A program made the position numbers and the translations under genes. A DNA stretch of 64,000 nucleotides from Buchananella felis (GTDB taxonomy: Bacteria > Actinomycetota > Actinomycetes > Actinomycetales > Actinomycetaceae), in the NCBI RefSeq assembly GCF_041380015.1, contig NZ_CP159978.1; one strand, written 5' to 3'. How positions within the stretch are numbered: position 1 is the first letter of the stretch; every line of letters begins with the position of its first letter. This document shows positions 32,905 through 41,445 of the stretch, one piece after another. The notes under the pieces are model-generated. The model was not told the DNA's origin, made no database searches, and saw only the letters and a program-made list of their open reading frames with translations.

Positions 32905-33504
32905 GTGGAGGTCGTGATCAGGCCGTGGCGCGGCGGTGACGCCGCCCGCCTGCTGGAGCTGTACCGCGCCACCCCTGACCTGGCGCGCCAGTTGCCCGCC
33001 CTGGAGGACCTAGCACAGGCAGAGGCCTTCGTCGCCGACAGCGCCGTCGTGAGCCAGGCGCGTGCCGTGTGGTGCCTGGAGTACGGGGGAGCGGCCTGCG
33101 GGCTCGTGGGCGTAGCCTACGAGGGCGCCGGCGCCGCCGGTGGATTCGACCGGGGTTGGGTCTGGTACTGGAGCGCCGGCGAACTGCGCGGCAAAGGCCT
33201 GCTGAAGCTGGCCGTGCGGGCCGTGTGCGACTGGGCCCTGGGCCTGCCGGAGGCCGGGAACCGGACGGCGCGCCAGCAGGGCGGTGGGGAGGCAGCGTCG
33301 TCCATCGACGCCGACCAACTGAGGGCCGCCAAGTCCCCGCACCTACGCCGCCTGGAACTGGGCTACCGCGTCAACAATCCCGCTTCTGCGGCGGTGGCGG
33401 CTCACGCCGGTTTCGTGGTGGAGGGCGTGGAGCGGGAGAAGTTCCTTATCGACGGCGTGGCCATCGACGCTGTGGTGGCCGGCAGGCTCGCATCCGACGC
33501 CTAA
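32905..33504 (+). CDS. GNAT-family N-acetyltransferase
   Basis: 199-residue acetyltransferase of the RimJ/RimL-like type. It opens VVIRPWRGGDAARLLELYRA. The acetyl-CoA region appears as WSAGELRGKGLLKLAVRAVCDWA, and the C-terminal pattern LELGYRVNNPASAAVAAHAGFVVEG is the usual N-x-x-S-x-x-x-A/L-x-x-x-x-G-F. A low-complexity insert GNRTARQQGGGEAASS (about 127-142) interrupts the domain. GTG start with AGGGGAG upstream. It is the intact member of a duplication whose first copy is truncated by the IS. Its natural neighbour is the convergent HAD phosphatase. Substrate unknown. Confidence 0.88.
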   Translation: MEVVIRPWRGGDAARLLELYRATPDLARQLPALEDLAQAEAFVADSAVVSQARAVWCLEYGGAACGLVGVAYEGAGAAGGFDRGWVWYWSAGELRGKGLLKLAVRAVCDWALGLPEAGNRTARQQGGGEAASSIDADQLRAAKSPHLRRLELGYRVNNPASAAVAAHAGFVVEGVEREKFLIDGVAIDAVVAGRLASDA

Positions 33505-33551
33505 AACGCGCCGGGCCGGCCAGAACCCGCCGGACTCACCAAGTCCGCCCT

Positions 33552-33805
33552 CTAGTCCAGCAGGAGCGCGAGCAGGTCTGCGGGGGTGGGGGAGTGGTGG
33601 TGGGCGTCGTCCATTTCGCCCGGTTGGGCGTAGCCCCAGCCGACGGCGATGCACTCGATTCCCACCTCGCGGGCGCCGTTTAGGTCGAAGATGCGGTCGC
33701 CCACTAGGACGGGGCGGGAGACGTCGGCGCCGGCGGCGGCCAGGCGGGCAAGGGCGTCGCGCACCACGGTGGCCTTGGTGGAATCCGGGCCGGGAGTGGC
33801 GCCGG
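33552..33805 (-). pseudogene. 3' fragment of the HAD phosphatase gene
   Basis: 254 bases matching the 3' end of the intact gene at 40745-40998 with few differences, coding for DSTKATVVRDALARL, VLVGDRIFDLNGAREVGI and the C-terminus ADLLALLLD. Similarity stops at 33805. With the full gene it forms a direct repeat that flanks the 6.9-kb kinase and IS island. Confidence 0.9.
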
Positions 33806-34331
33806 ACCTGAGCCGTGTAGATACGCGGGGCTGGCGTGACCGGTTAGCCACGATGGCACGGTCCGATGAATTGGCCGGTTGAGTCGGCCCTGCTGTGGCG
33901 GCAGGGGGGGCGGCATGCTGGTCCTCAGCAACCGGGACTTGCCTGCCGCACTGTCCGATCTGAGTGGCTGGAATCCGTTCGTGTTGTGGGCGCACGGTGC
34001 TGCGTTATTTTTGGCACGTCTGTTCACAAAACTGATGACGATCATCGGCTCGTAGTTAGTGACCTCACGCGGCGAACGCGTTTCTGAGGAGTTCGCCACT
34101 GATCTGGCACGTGACGGGCAAGAGGCCGTCGCAGTTGCCGAATAGGTAACTTACATGCTCCAGAACTATGAAGCCGCCCTCAAGAGTCGATAGTGGTCAG
34201 CTCTCGGAGCAAAGTTGTCCCGCAGCCATACACGCCATGACATAGGCTGTGAACGGTTGCGCGCGAGCACAGCAACCGCACCACAGTAACCTCCAAAATG
34301 ATATGGAGAGTGTCAGCTGTAGGCTAAGGCC
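33806..34331. other. Non-coding or degenerate junction before the kinase gene
   Basis: No gene is supported. The G+C content falls from left to right. TAGGCT at 34320-34325, 6 bases before the kinase ATG, fits a -10 box with a leaderless transcript. CTCCA and TGGAG near 34291-34308 could form a small hairpin. No integrase remnant is recognised. Confidence 0.35.
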
Positions 34332-35816
34332 ATGAAGATAGAGTTGGAGAAGGCGTCGTGGATGCGGGGTGATCCCCTGGCCCAAGGCGAAGGCGGCTTC
34401 GGGAAAGTGTACGAGGTCCAAGCAGCCGACGGATCTATAGCGGTGGCCAAGTTTGTTCCCAAAGCGTCGGGAGCGAAGCGTGAACTTTTGATCGGCGACT
34501 CGCTTCGCGCTGCGGAGTTCCAGAACGTTGTTCCGGTGATTGACCGAGGTGAACACGAGGACTTCTGGGTTCTAGTGATGCCTAAGGCCGATAAGTCACT
34601 GGCACAGCACTTGGAAGAGTCTCATGGCCAGTTGGGTCTCGCCGAAGTCGTGTCTATCCTCAGAGATATCGCCAAAGCTCTCTCCAGCATAGAAGGTGCT
34701 GTTGTCCACCGGGACTTAAAGCCGCAGAACGTGTTGCTGCTTGACGGCAAATGGTGTCTCGCGGATTTCGGCATCGCGAGATACGCTGAAGCGACGACTG
34801 CCCAGGACACGCGGAAGTTCAGTCTCACGCCCCCTTATGGAGCCCCAGAACAGTGGAGAAGTGAGCGCGCGACCAGCGCAACTGACATCTACGCCTTCGG
34901 TGTAATCGCGTTCCAATTGTTGTCTGGCAGGCTCCCGTTCAACGGCCCTGATCATGCGAGTTACAGAGAGCAACACCTCACAGCCAAGCCTCCTACGCTT
35001 ATAACGGGGACAGCACGGCTTCGGACACTCGTCGAGGAATGCCTATATAAGGCACCTGAAGCACGGCCAAAAGCCACCAATGTCCTGGCTCGGTTGGCTA
35101 CCGCTGCGGAGGAGCCTTCCCACCCGGGAGTATCACGGCTTGCACAGGTGAGCAGCGCGGAAGCACAGCGCAGAGCGCAAAATCATGCCCGTGAGGCCAA
35201 GAAGCGCGAAGAACATGAGCGTCGTGCACGGATCTTCACGGCGGCTGAGCAATCATTTGAGTGGTTCTCGCAGCCACTGTTGGAGGCCATCGAGGAGAAC
35301 GCCCCCACTGCCAAGATTGAGGTCGGCAGGGGCCACGGGAAGATGCGGTTCGTGGCTGAGCTCTCCGGAGCCAGACTCAGCGTCAACAGGCCGCAATCGT
35401 CACCCGCCTGGCAGGGACCTTTCGACGTCATCGCTTTCGCGAGCATCGCGGTTGAATTGGGAAACCGGAATCGAACGGGTTGGAAAGGCCGTAGCCACTC
35501 GCTGTGGTTCTGCGATGCCCGCGAGCAAGGCCGATTTGCCTGGTACGAAACAGCGTTCATGGACTCGCCGTTTTTCTCTGGTTGGCGGCCCGAGGTTGAG
35601 CCGTTCTCACGCTCGCCCAAAGAGGGGGAGAGAGCCTTCCAGAACGTTATCGGCACCATGCAGCTCGCGTGGCCCGTTGAAGAGCTGGATCCTTCGGACC
35701 CCACGGTGTTTTTAGACCGTTGGCTCGGCTGGTTTGCCGACGCTGCCGAGCAGCGCCTTGCCCGGCCTTCCCGGATGCCGGAAAAGCAGACTAGCAGTTC
35801 GTGGCGGTGCGGATAA
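34332..35816 (+). CDS. Cytosolic serine/threonine protein kinase with C-terminal effector-like domain
   Basis: A 494-residue Hanks-type kinase. The domain (1-265) is complete: glycine loop GEGGFGKVYE, Lys in VAKFV, catalytic VVHRDLKPQNVLL, metal-binding LADFGIARY and YGAPEQW. A charged helix (about 275-305, AQRRAQNHAREAKKREEHER) leads to a C-terminal domain of about 170 residues with no recognised similarity. There is no membrane helix or PASTA repeat, unlike housekeeping PknB. Codon use is less G+C-rich than core genes, and it lies in an IS-bounded island next to a small membrane-anchored protein. Such stand-alone kinases occur in phage-defence settings (for example staphylococcal Stk2), but a defence role here is inference. 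Confidence 0.88.
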   Translation: MKIELEKASWMRGDPLAQGEGGFGKVYEVQAADGSIAVAKFVPKASGAKRELLIGDSLRAAEFQNVVPVIDRGEHEDFWVLVMPKADKSLAQHLEESHGQLGLAEVVSILRDIAKALSSIEGAVVHRDLKPQNVLLLDGKWCLADFGIARYAEATTAQDTRKFSLTPPYGAPEQWRSERATSATDIYAFGVIAFQLLSGRLPFNGPDHASYREQHLTAKPPTLITGTARLRTLVEECLYKAPEARPKATNVLARLATAAEEPSHPGVSRLAQVSSAEAQRRAQNHAREAKKREEHERRARIFTAAEQSFEWFSQPLLEAIEENAPTAKIEVGRGHGKMRFVAELSGARLSVNRPQSSPAWQGPFDVIAFASIAVELGNRNRTGWKGRSHSLWFCDAREQGRFAWYETAFMDSPFFSGWRPEVEPFSRSPKEGERAFQNVIGTMQLAWPVEELDPSDPTVFLDRWLGWFADAAEQRLARPSRMPEKQTSSSWRCG

Positions 35817-35868
35817 TCCTCGATGGAGACTTCGATGACTGCCGGATCTGCTGGAAAGATTCAGATTG

Positions 35869-36477
35869 ATGGACCCGAACACCATTGCCGCCATCGTCGC
35901 CGCTGTGGGCGCAGTCGCGGCATCCATCGCGGCCTTCGTTGCGTTGCTGCCTGCTCAGCGTGCCGCGAAAGCAGCCGAGGAACAGACAGAGGTGCAACGG
36001 GCTCTCATGCATCAAGCAGCTCAACCGTACGTCTGGGCTGACATCCAGCCTGACAACCAGCAGGGCGCAATGCTCCATCTGGTATTGGGGAATGCCGGTC
36101 CAACCGTTGCACGCAACATCCGTGTTGTTGTCGATCCCCCCATTCCTGAGCATCCCAACTACGCAGGGAGATGCGATGTTGCCCAGCAACGCCTCCGAGA
36201 GGGAATCCTCTCTTTAGCGCCTGGACGCACCATTCGCTGGTCCTTGGGCAGGGCCTCGGACCTTCTTGAGGACCCAGACGATAAGACGGTCTATCGCATC
36301 CGCGTGACAGCGGAGGGGCCGTATGGGGAGATTGAGCCCTGCGAGACTGAAGTTCGTCTCAGTGATTGGCGTGAGGCGCGCGATGCTCCGGACGGGTCGC
36401 TGCACTTCATTCGCACGGAGATCGAGAAACTCACGAAGGTCTTGGAGAGCCTCAAGACCACCATTGGAAAGAAGTAG
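35869..36477 (+). CDS. Small membrane-anchored protein of unknown function
   Basis: 202 residues with one N-terminal membrane helix (about 4-25, TIAAIVAAVGAVAASIAAFVAL), a short charged helix, then a soluble beta-rich domain (about 45-165: QPYVWADIQPDN, LVLGNAGPTVARNIRVVVDP, TVYRIRVTAEGPYG) and a C-terminal helix. The helix plus beta sandwich resembles small accessory proteins found near mobile elements. It begins 53 bases after the kinase on the same strand and is probably cotranscribed; it could be the kinase's membrane partner or substrate. I prefer ATG 35869 over TTG 35866. No family assigned. Confidence 0.7.
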   Translation: MDPNTIAAIVAAVGAVAASIAAFVALLPAQRAAKAAEEQTEVQRALMHQAAQPYVWADIQPDNQQGAMLHLVLGNAGPTVARNIRVVVDPPIPEHPNYAGRCDVAQQRLREGILSLAPGRTIRWSLGRASDLLEDPDDKTVYRIRVTAEGPYGEIEPCETEVRLSDWREARDAPDGSLHFIRTEIEKLTKVLESLKTTIGKK

Positions 36478-36546
36478 CGTTGGGGAATGGTGTAATGGTT
36501 GGTGTCACTGGTTGCGGGGCTGTTGGTCTCGCGGGAGGGGGCTGTG

Positions 36547-36837
36547 ATGCCCAGGAAGTATGCGCCGGAATTCCGTCAGGATGTGGTGCGTTTTGCGTTG
36601 AATCGTCCTGCTGGGATGACGTTGGCGCAGGTAGCAGCTGATTTTGGGATTGGGGGTTCGACTCTGGATGCTTGGATCAGACGCGAGCAGGTTTCTAAGG
36701 GCGTGCTCCAGCCGGGTGCGGGTGAGGACAAGGCTCGTATCGCGCAGTTAGAGCGCCAGTTGCGGTTGAAGGAAGAAGAGTGCTTCATCCTTAGAAGGGC
36801 GGCGGCTTACCTGGCCCGTGATGTGAACCCAAAATGA
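36547..36837 (+). CDS. IS3-family transposase OrfA (copy 2)
   Basis: Same 96-residue HTH protein as in copies 1 and 3, here on the plus strand, with GGGAGGGGGCTGTG before the ATG. Overlaps OrfB by 4 bases. Confidence 0.92.
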   Translation: MPRKYAPEFRQDVVRFALNRPAGMTLAQVAADFGIGGSTLDAWIRREQVSKGVLQPGAGEDKARIAQLERQLRLKEEECFILRRAAAYLARDVNPK

Positions 36838-37691
36838 TCTACCCCCTGGTAGAAGAACTAGCTGGTTTGGGCATAGCGGTTAGTCGGATCTGCCGGGTGC
36901 TTGGTATCGCCCGCCAGCCTTTCTACCGGTGGCGCGGGTGTAGGCAAAGCCGGCTAGAACAACGCCGTAGCTACTTAAAGGAACGGGTGAGGGCCATCCA
37001 TAGTGCTGATCCTGCTTTTGGCTACCGGCTGATTACCGATGAGCTGGCCCGCCAGGGAGTCAAGGTGGCTAGCCGCACGGTGTGGTCGATCTGTCACGAG
37101 TTGGGCATTAGGTCTATTACTGCACCCAAAGGCAAGACCAAGACCACCAAGAGCGCTAGAAGCGTTGGGGTTGATCTGGTTGGGCGGGTCTTTCATGCCG
37201 ATGGGCCTAACCGTCTCTGGCTTACTGACATCACCGAACACCCCACCACACAGGGCAAGTTGTATGTGTGTGCGATCAAGGACGTGTGGTCTAACCGGAT
37301 CGTGGCTCTTAGCAGTGCTACGTCCATGAGCGCTTCTCTCGCGGTTAACGCTTTGGCCCAGGCGGTAGCAGACCGCCACCCACCAGCCGGGTGTGTAATC
37401 CATTCAGATCGTGGTGCGCAGTTCACTTCCACGGCCTACCGGCAAGCTGCCCTCGCCTACGGGCTGGTCCAGTCCATGGGACAGGCCGGTACGTGTGCGG
37501 ACAACGCTGCCATGGAGTCCTTCTTCGCGCTTTTACAGAAGAACGTGCTCAATACCCGCAAGTGGGAAACCCGTCAGGAACTAGCCACCGCCATCCGCCA
37601 CTGGATCGAATCCACCTACCACCGCCGACGCCGCCAAGCCCGCCTAGGCAAACTCACACCAATCGAATACGAAACAATCTACACAAACTGA
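36834..37691 (+). CDS. IS3-family transposase OrfB (copy 2)
   Basis: 285-residue DDE integrase-like subunit identical to that of copy 3 (VDLVGRVFHADG, ending YETIYTN). Catalytic segments WLTDITEHP, VIHSDRGAQFTS and NAAMESFFALL are intact, so it is probably active. Confidence 0.93.
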   Translation: MIYPLVEELAGLGIAVSRICRVLGIARQPFYRWRGCRQSRLEQRRSYLKERVRAIHSADPAFGYRLITDELARQGVKVASRTVWSICHELGIRSITAPKGKTKTTKSARSVGVDLVGRVFHADGPNRLWLTDITEHPTTQGKLYVCAIKDVWSNRIVALSSATSMSASLAVNALAQAVADRHPPAGCVIHSDRGAQFTSTAYRQAALAYGLVQSMGQAGTCADNAAMESFFALLQKNVLNTRKWETRQELATAIRHWIESTYHRRRRQARLGKLTPIEYETIYTN

Positions 37692-37716
37692 CACCAAAAC
37701 TTGCACCAGACCCTTG

Positions 37717-37969
37717 GCCTTGGTTCTGTGAGGCTTTCTGGCACGGCCATCTCGTGTAGGCTTAGTACCTCCACTTCCTCAGACGGATACACCACCTTCA
37801 GGGACTGGGCCTACGTCTATGAGAGTCGACAGAGGGGCGAGTTTCGACAAACCTACGACTTGGTCCACAGATAGTGAATCCAGGCGGAGAGCGTAAGTTC
37901 TCCGCCTGAGGCGTTCCCGTCCAAGACATGCCAACCTGGGCTCGGCGGGGGGTGCCCCTATGTTGTTTG
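37717..37969. other. Short gene-free stretch with a degraded copy of the tRNA-Ala 3' flank
   Basis: From about 37873 to 37950 the sequence (hairpin ggcggagagcgtaagttctccgcc in pieces, then gttcccgtccaagac and gccaacctgggc) is clearly related to 30013-30085 after tRNA-Ala, at roughly 75-80 % identity by eye. No tRNA precedes it. To its right the IS110-family element begins. Confidence 0.6.
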
Positions 37970-39115
37970 TCAAGCGGCTTGAACGAGTTTCGGGCTTGGT
38001 TGTGGGGTATAGAGGGTGCCTGTGCGGATCATGGCGTGCAGGGTGAGGATGCGGCGGTGGGCCAGGGCGAGGAGTGCTTGGTTGTGGCGTTTGCCTTGGG
38101 CGCGTTTACGGTCGTAGTAAGCACGGGAGGTGGCATCGCTTCGTAGGGAGGCAAAGGCAGCTAGGAACATGGCTCGTTTGAGGCGTTTGTTGCCCGTTCT
38201 GGATACGTGTTCACCTCTGATGGAGCTGCCCGAGCGTCTGGTTACCGGGGTTAGACCGGCGTAGGAGGCTAGGTGGGCTGCGGTAGGGAAGGTCTTGCCC
38301 AGGGTCTCGGCCAGGAAAACAGCTGCGGTCCTGATTCCGATCCCGGGCATGGAAGTCAGGACCAGGAAAAGAGGGTGGGCCTGCACTAGGACCTCGACCT
38401 GGGTGGCGATGTCTTTGCGTTGGGCGTGTAGGGCGATGAGTTGTTGGGCTAGGTGGGGCAGGACTGTGCCTGCGGCTTGGGTGCCGGCAACGGTGACACT
38501 TTGTTTGGCTAGTGCTTGGACGATCTGGTCGGCCCATGCGGCGTAGAGTTTGGCTCCGTTGGCTTTGAGTTTGGCGGCAATCCGCGTCTTTCCAGCTTTC
38601 TTCAGTTGGGCTGGGGTGGGGTAGGTGTTGATGAGCTGGAGTATGGAGTCATGCTCCAGTTTGGGGCCAAGGACAGCTTCCAGGGCGGGGTGGATCTGGG
38701 TGTACAGGCCTCTGATCCGGTTTGCTGTCTGGTTGACCTGGCGGGCTAGGTCCAGATCAAACCCGGTCAGCATCGCCAAGGCCGGGCCGTCCTGTTCTCC
38801 ATCGCCTAACGCGCGCAGGGTGTGAGGCATGGTCAAAGCAGCCATGGCGATCACGGCGGCGTCACGTTTGTCTGTTTTCGCATTGCCCGGGGTTAGGTCG
38901 GCGATACGGCGCATGGACAGACCTGGCAGGTAGGCCACGGTGATTTCCATGTCTTGGGCTACTGCCACGGCCAGGGCCCCGATGGTGGCTGGCTGGTCCA
39001 CCACCACCAAGACCGTGCCGTGCTTGGCTAGGTCTTGGTAGAGCGAGCGGAGTTTGGACTCGTCGTTGGGCAAAGGCTTGTCTAGCAGTTTCTGGGTCTG
39101 GTGCAAGTTTTGGTG

Positions 39116-39973
39116 TCAGTTTGTGTAGATTGTTTCGTATTCGATTGGTGTGAGTTTGCCTAGGCGGGCTTGGCGGCGTCGGCGGTGGTAGGTGGATTCG
39201 ATCCAGTGGCGGATGGCGGTGGCTAGTTCCTGACGGGTTTCCCACTTGCGGGTATTGAGCACGTTCTTCTGTAAAAGCGCGAAGAAGGACTCCATGGCAG
39301 CGTTGTCCGCACACGTACCGGCCTGTCCCATGGACTGGACCAGCCCGTAGGCGAGGGCAGCTTGCCGGTAGGCCGTGGAAGTGAACTGCGCACCACGATC
39401 TGAATGGATTACACACCCGGCTGGTGGGTGGCGGTCTGCTACCGCCTGGGCCAAAGCGTTAACCGCGAGAGAAGCGCTCATGGACGTAGCACTGCTAAGA
39501 GCCACGATCCGGTTAGACCACACGTCCTTGATCGCACACACATACAACTTGCCCTGTGTGGTGGGGTGTTCGGTGATGTCAGTAAGCCAGAGACGGTTAG
39601 GCCCATCGGCATGAAAGACCCGCCCAACCAGATCAACCCCAACGCTTCTAGCGCTCTTGGTGGTCTTGGTCTTGCCTTTGGGTGCAGTAATAGACCTAAT
39701 GCCCAACTCGTGACAGATCGACCACACCGTGCGGCTAGCCACCTTGACTCCCTGGCGGGCCAGCTCATCGGTAATCAGCCGGTAGCCAAAAGCAGGATCA
39801 GCACTATGGATGGCCCTCACCCGTTCCTTTAAGTAGCTACGGCGTTGTTCTAGCCGGCTTTGCCTACACCCGCGCCACCGGTAGAAAGGCTGGCGGGCGA
39901 TACCAAGCACCCGGCAGATCCGACTAACCGCTATGCCCAAACCAGCTAGTTCTTCTACCAGGGGGTAGATCAT
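39116..39973 (-). CDS. IS3-family transposase OrfB (copy 3)
   Basis: 285-residue DDE subunit identical to copy 2, with all three catalytic residues (WLTDIT, HSDRGAQ, AAMESFF). Probably active. Confidence 0.93.
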   Translation of the reverse strand: MIYPLVEELAGLGIAVSRICRVLGIARQPFYRWRGCRQSRLEQRRSYLKERVRAIHSADPAFGYRLITDELARQGVKVASRTVWSICHELGIRSITAPKGKTKTTKSARSVGVDLVGRVFHADGPNRLWLTDITEHPTTQGKLYVCAIKDVWSNRIVALSSATSMSASLAVNALAQAVADRHPPAGCVIHSDRGAQFTSTAYRQAALAYGLVQSMGQAGTCADNAAMESFFALLQKNVLNTRKWETRQELATAIRHWIESTYHRRRRQARLGKLTPIEYETIYTN

Positions 39974-40260
39974 TTTGGGTTCACATCACGGGCCAGGTAA
40001 GCCGCCGCCCTTCTAAGGATGAAGCACTCTTCTTCCTTCAACCGCAACTGGCGCTCTAACTGCGCGATACGAGCCTTGTCCTCACCCGCACCCGGCTGGA
40101 GCACGCCCTTAGAAACCTGCTCGCGTCTGATCCAAGCATCCAGAGTCGAACCCCCAATCCCAAAATCAGCTGCTACCTGCGCCAACGTCATCCCAGCAGG
40201 ACGATTCAACGCAAAACGCACCACATCCTGACGGAATTCCGGCGCATACTTCCTGGGCAT
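39970..40260 (-). CDS. IS3-family transposase OrfA (copy 3)
   Basis: 96-residue HTH subunit identical to the other two copies; stop overlaps the OrfB start. Confidence 0.92.
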   Translation of the reverse strand: MPRKYAPEFRQDVVRFALNRPAGMTLAQVAADFGIGGSTLDAWIRREQVSKGVLQPGAGEDKARIAQLERQLRLKEEECFILRRAAAYLARDVNPK

Positions 40261-40412
40261 CACAGCCCCCTCCCGCGAGACCAACAGCCCCGCAACCAGT
40301 GACACCAACCATTACACCATTCCCTCTTGCCCGCGCGGTCTAGGGCGTGAGCCCAGTGTTCGCTTTTGCCCACGTCGATGCCGACAAAGACTGAGATCTG
40401 GTCTGCTTCCAT

Positions 40413-40744
40413 GTGTCCTGCCCCTTGCTAAACCACGGCCAGCGCCACGGTCGCTAGTCCCGCACCCACGTGTGCGTTAGACCTCGCTACAAGCGGGTCG
40501 TTCCCCTAATCAGCGCCTCCCCAGCGCCCAACTGTCGTGGGTGACAACACCCCCCGGATCATTGGTTAGACAGGGGCAAACCATCATGCCCACGACAGCT
40601 GGCCGAGCCCGGAACAACCGAGCCACAAACAAGGTAACGGGGGAGGAGGACGCGTTGCGGACAGCAGCATTGGTGGCCAGTCCGGTCCCGGAGGGATCAG
40701 TCCCAGGACCTGGCGAGTGGGATGGAGGGGACCGGGCCCGCCCA
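40413..40744 (-). other. Non-coding end of the IS110 element
   Basis: About 330 bases between the recombinase start and the HAD gene with no supported gene. It includes ctgtcgtgggt (40532-40542) inverted at gcccacgacag (40588-40598). The rightmost part may be chromosomal sequence flanking the element. Confidence 0.5.
40532..40598 (-). ncRNA. Candidate IS110 bridge RNA segment
   Basis: A 10-bp stem (ctgtcgtggg with cccacgacag) encloses a 46-base loop, upstream of the recombinase start on its strand. In IS621-type elements a bridge RNA with internal loops that pair with target and donor is encoded in this position. The position and structure fit; guide sequences have not been verified, because the exact donor and target junctions are not known. 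Confidence 0.35.
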
Positions 40745-41386
40745 CTAGTCCAGCAGGAGCGCGAGCAGGTCTGCGGGGGTGGGGGCGTGGTGGTAGGCGT
40801 CGTCCATCTCGCCCGGTTGGGCGTAGCCCCAGCCGACGGCGATGCACTCGATTCCCACCTCGCGGGCGCCATTCAGGTCGAAGATGCGGTCGCCCACTAG
40901 GACGGGGCGGGAGACGTCGGCGCCGGCGGCGGCCAGGCGGGCAAGGGCGTCGCGCACCACGGTCGCCTTGGTGGAATCCGGGCCGGGAGTGGCGCCGGCG
41001 ATCACGGTGAAGCGGTTGGTCAGGCCCAGGTGGTCCATCTGGGCGCGCGCCATCGGCTCCTGCTTGGAGGTTGCGGTGGCCAGGGGTAGGCCGGTGCTGG
41101 CCAGGCGGGCCAAAACGTCGTCCATGCCGGGGAAAAGCGGCGGTTCCAGGCAGCGCTCCACGTAGCGGCTGCGGTAGGCGGTGATGGCGGCGGGGACGTC
41201 GGCGGGCGCTACGCCCAGGTCCGGGAACGACTCCCACAGCGGCGGGCCCACCTGCTTGAGCAGCTCCGCGGGCGGCGGGACCGGTAGGCCGAGCGCCGGC
41301 AGGGTGTCCACGAAGACGTCTATCACCACGGGGGCGGAGTCAACCAGTGTGCCGTCAACGTCAAAGAGCACGCAGGAGAAACGCAT
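40745..41386 (-). CDS. HAD-superfamily phosphatase (Gph/PGMB-like)
   Basis: 213-residue HAD hydrolase. Motif I FDVDGTLVDSAP with the nucleophile Asp; motif II in ATATSKQEP; motif III Lys in DSTKATVV; motif IV VLVGDRIFDLNGAREVG. A four-helix cap (about 20-80) places it with phosphoglycolate phosphatase/beta-phosphoglucomutase-like enzymes; the substrate is not predictable. The ATG at 41386 starts directly before the core; the frame stays open upstream but that reading is repeat-rich and lacks similarity. The last 85 codons are duplicated at 33552, so this gene marks the right edge of the island. Confidence 0.9.
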   Translation of the reverse strand: MRFSCVLFDVDGTLVDSAPVVIDVFVDTLPALGLPVPPPAELLKQVGPPLWESFPDLGVAPADVPAAITAYRSRYVERCLEPPLFPGMDDVLARLASTGLPLATATSKQEPMARAQMDHLGLTNRFTVIAGATPGPDSTKATVVRDALARLAAAGADVSRPVLVGDRIFDLNGAREVGIECIAVGWGYAQPGEMDDAYHHAPTPADLLALLLD

Positions 41387-41445
41387 GGGGACGAGCCTAG
41401 CCAACTCCCAGCACGGCGAGCCAAGCGTCGAGCCGGGACGGTGGT

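Larger units (their letters stand above)
36483..37713 (+). mobile_element. IS3-family element, copy 2
   Basis: 1231 bp, opposite orientation to copies 1 and 3. Starts gggaatggtg and ends ccagaccc. A perfect 3-bp target duplication TTG flanks it (36480-36482 and 37714-37716), which defines the exact ends of the element. It lies 6 bases after the stop of the small membrane-anchored protein. Confidence 0.95.
39094..40324 (-). mobile_element. IS3-family element, copy 3
   Basis: 1231 bp between gggtctggtg and its partner end accattccc, flanked by perfect TCT duplications (39091-39093, 40325-40327). Inserted after codon 29 of the IS110 recombinase. Practically identical to copy 2. Confidence 0.95.
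37970..40412 (-). pseudogene. IS110-family recombinase split by IS3 copy 3
   Basis: The N-terminal 29 codons (40412-40325) read MEADQISVFVGIDVGKSEHW with the first catalytic Asp. The rest (39093-37970) has RRIADLTPGNAKTDKRDA with further acidic residues, and the C-terminal Transposase_20 region LTSMPGIGIRTAAVFLAE and YAGLTPVTRRSGSSIRGE with the catalytic Ser. Removing the IS3 copy and one TCT duplication joins GK and KLLDKPLP in frame, so the recombinase was intact until this recent insertion. Confidence 0.92.
37955..40740 (-). mobile_element. IS110-family element interrupted by IS3 copy 3 (ends approximate)
   Basis: The recombinase gene runs on the minus strand from 40412 to 37970 and is split by the 1231-bp IS3 copy. 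IS110 elements lack clear inverted repeats, so the outer ends are estimates: the right end must lie between 40413 and 40745, where the HAD gene begins, and the left end is close to the stop codon. The stretch of about 330 bases upstream of the start codon fits the long non-coding end of this family, which in IS621 encodes the bridge RNA. Confidence 0.7.

Noticed and set aside
33866..34087. A possible antitoxin-like small gene before the kinase.
   Set aside because: No start signal, no conserved pattern, and it overlaps an equally open opposite frame.
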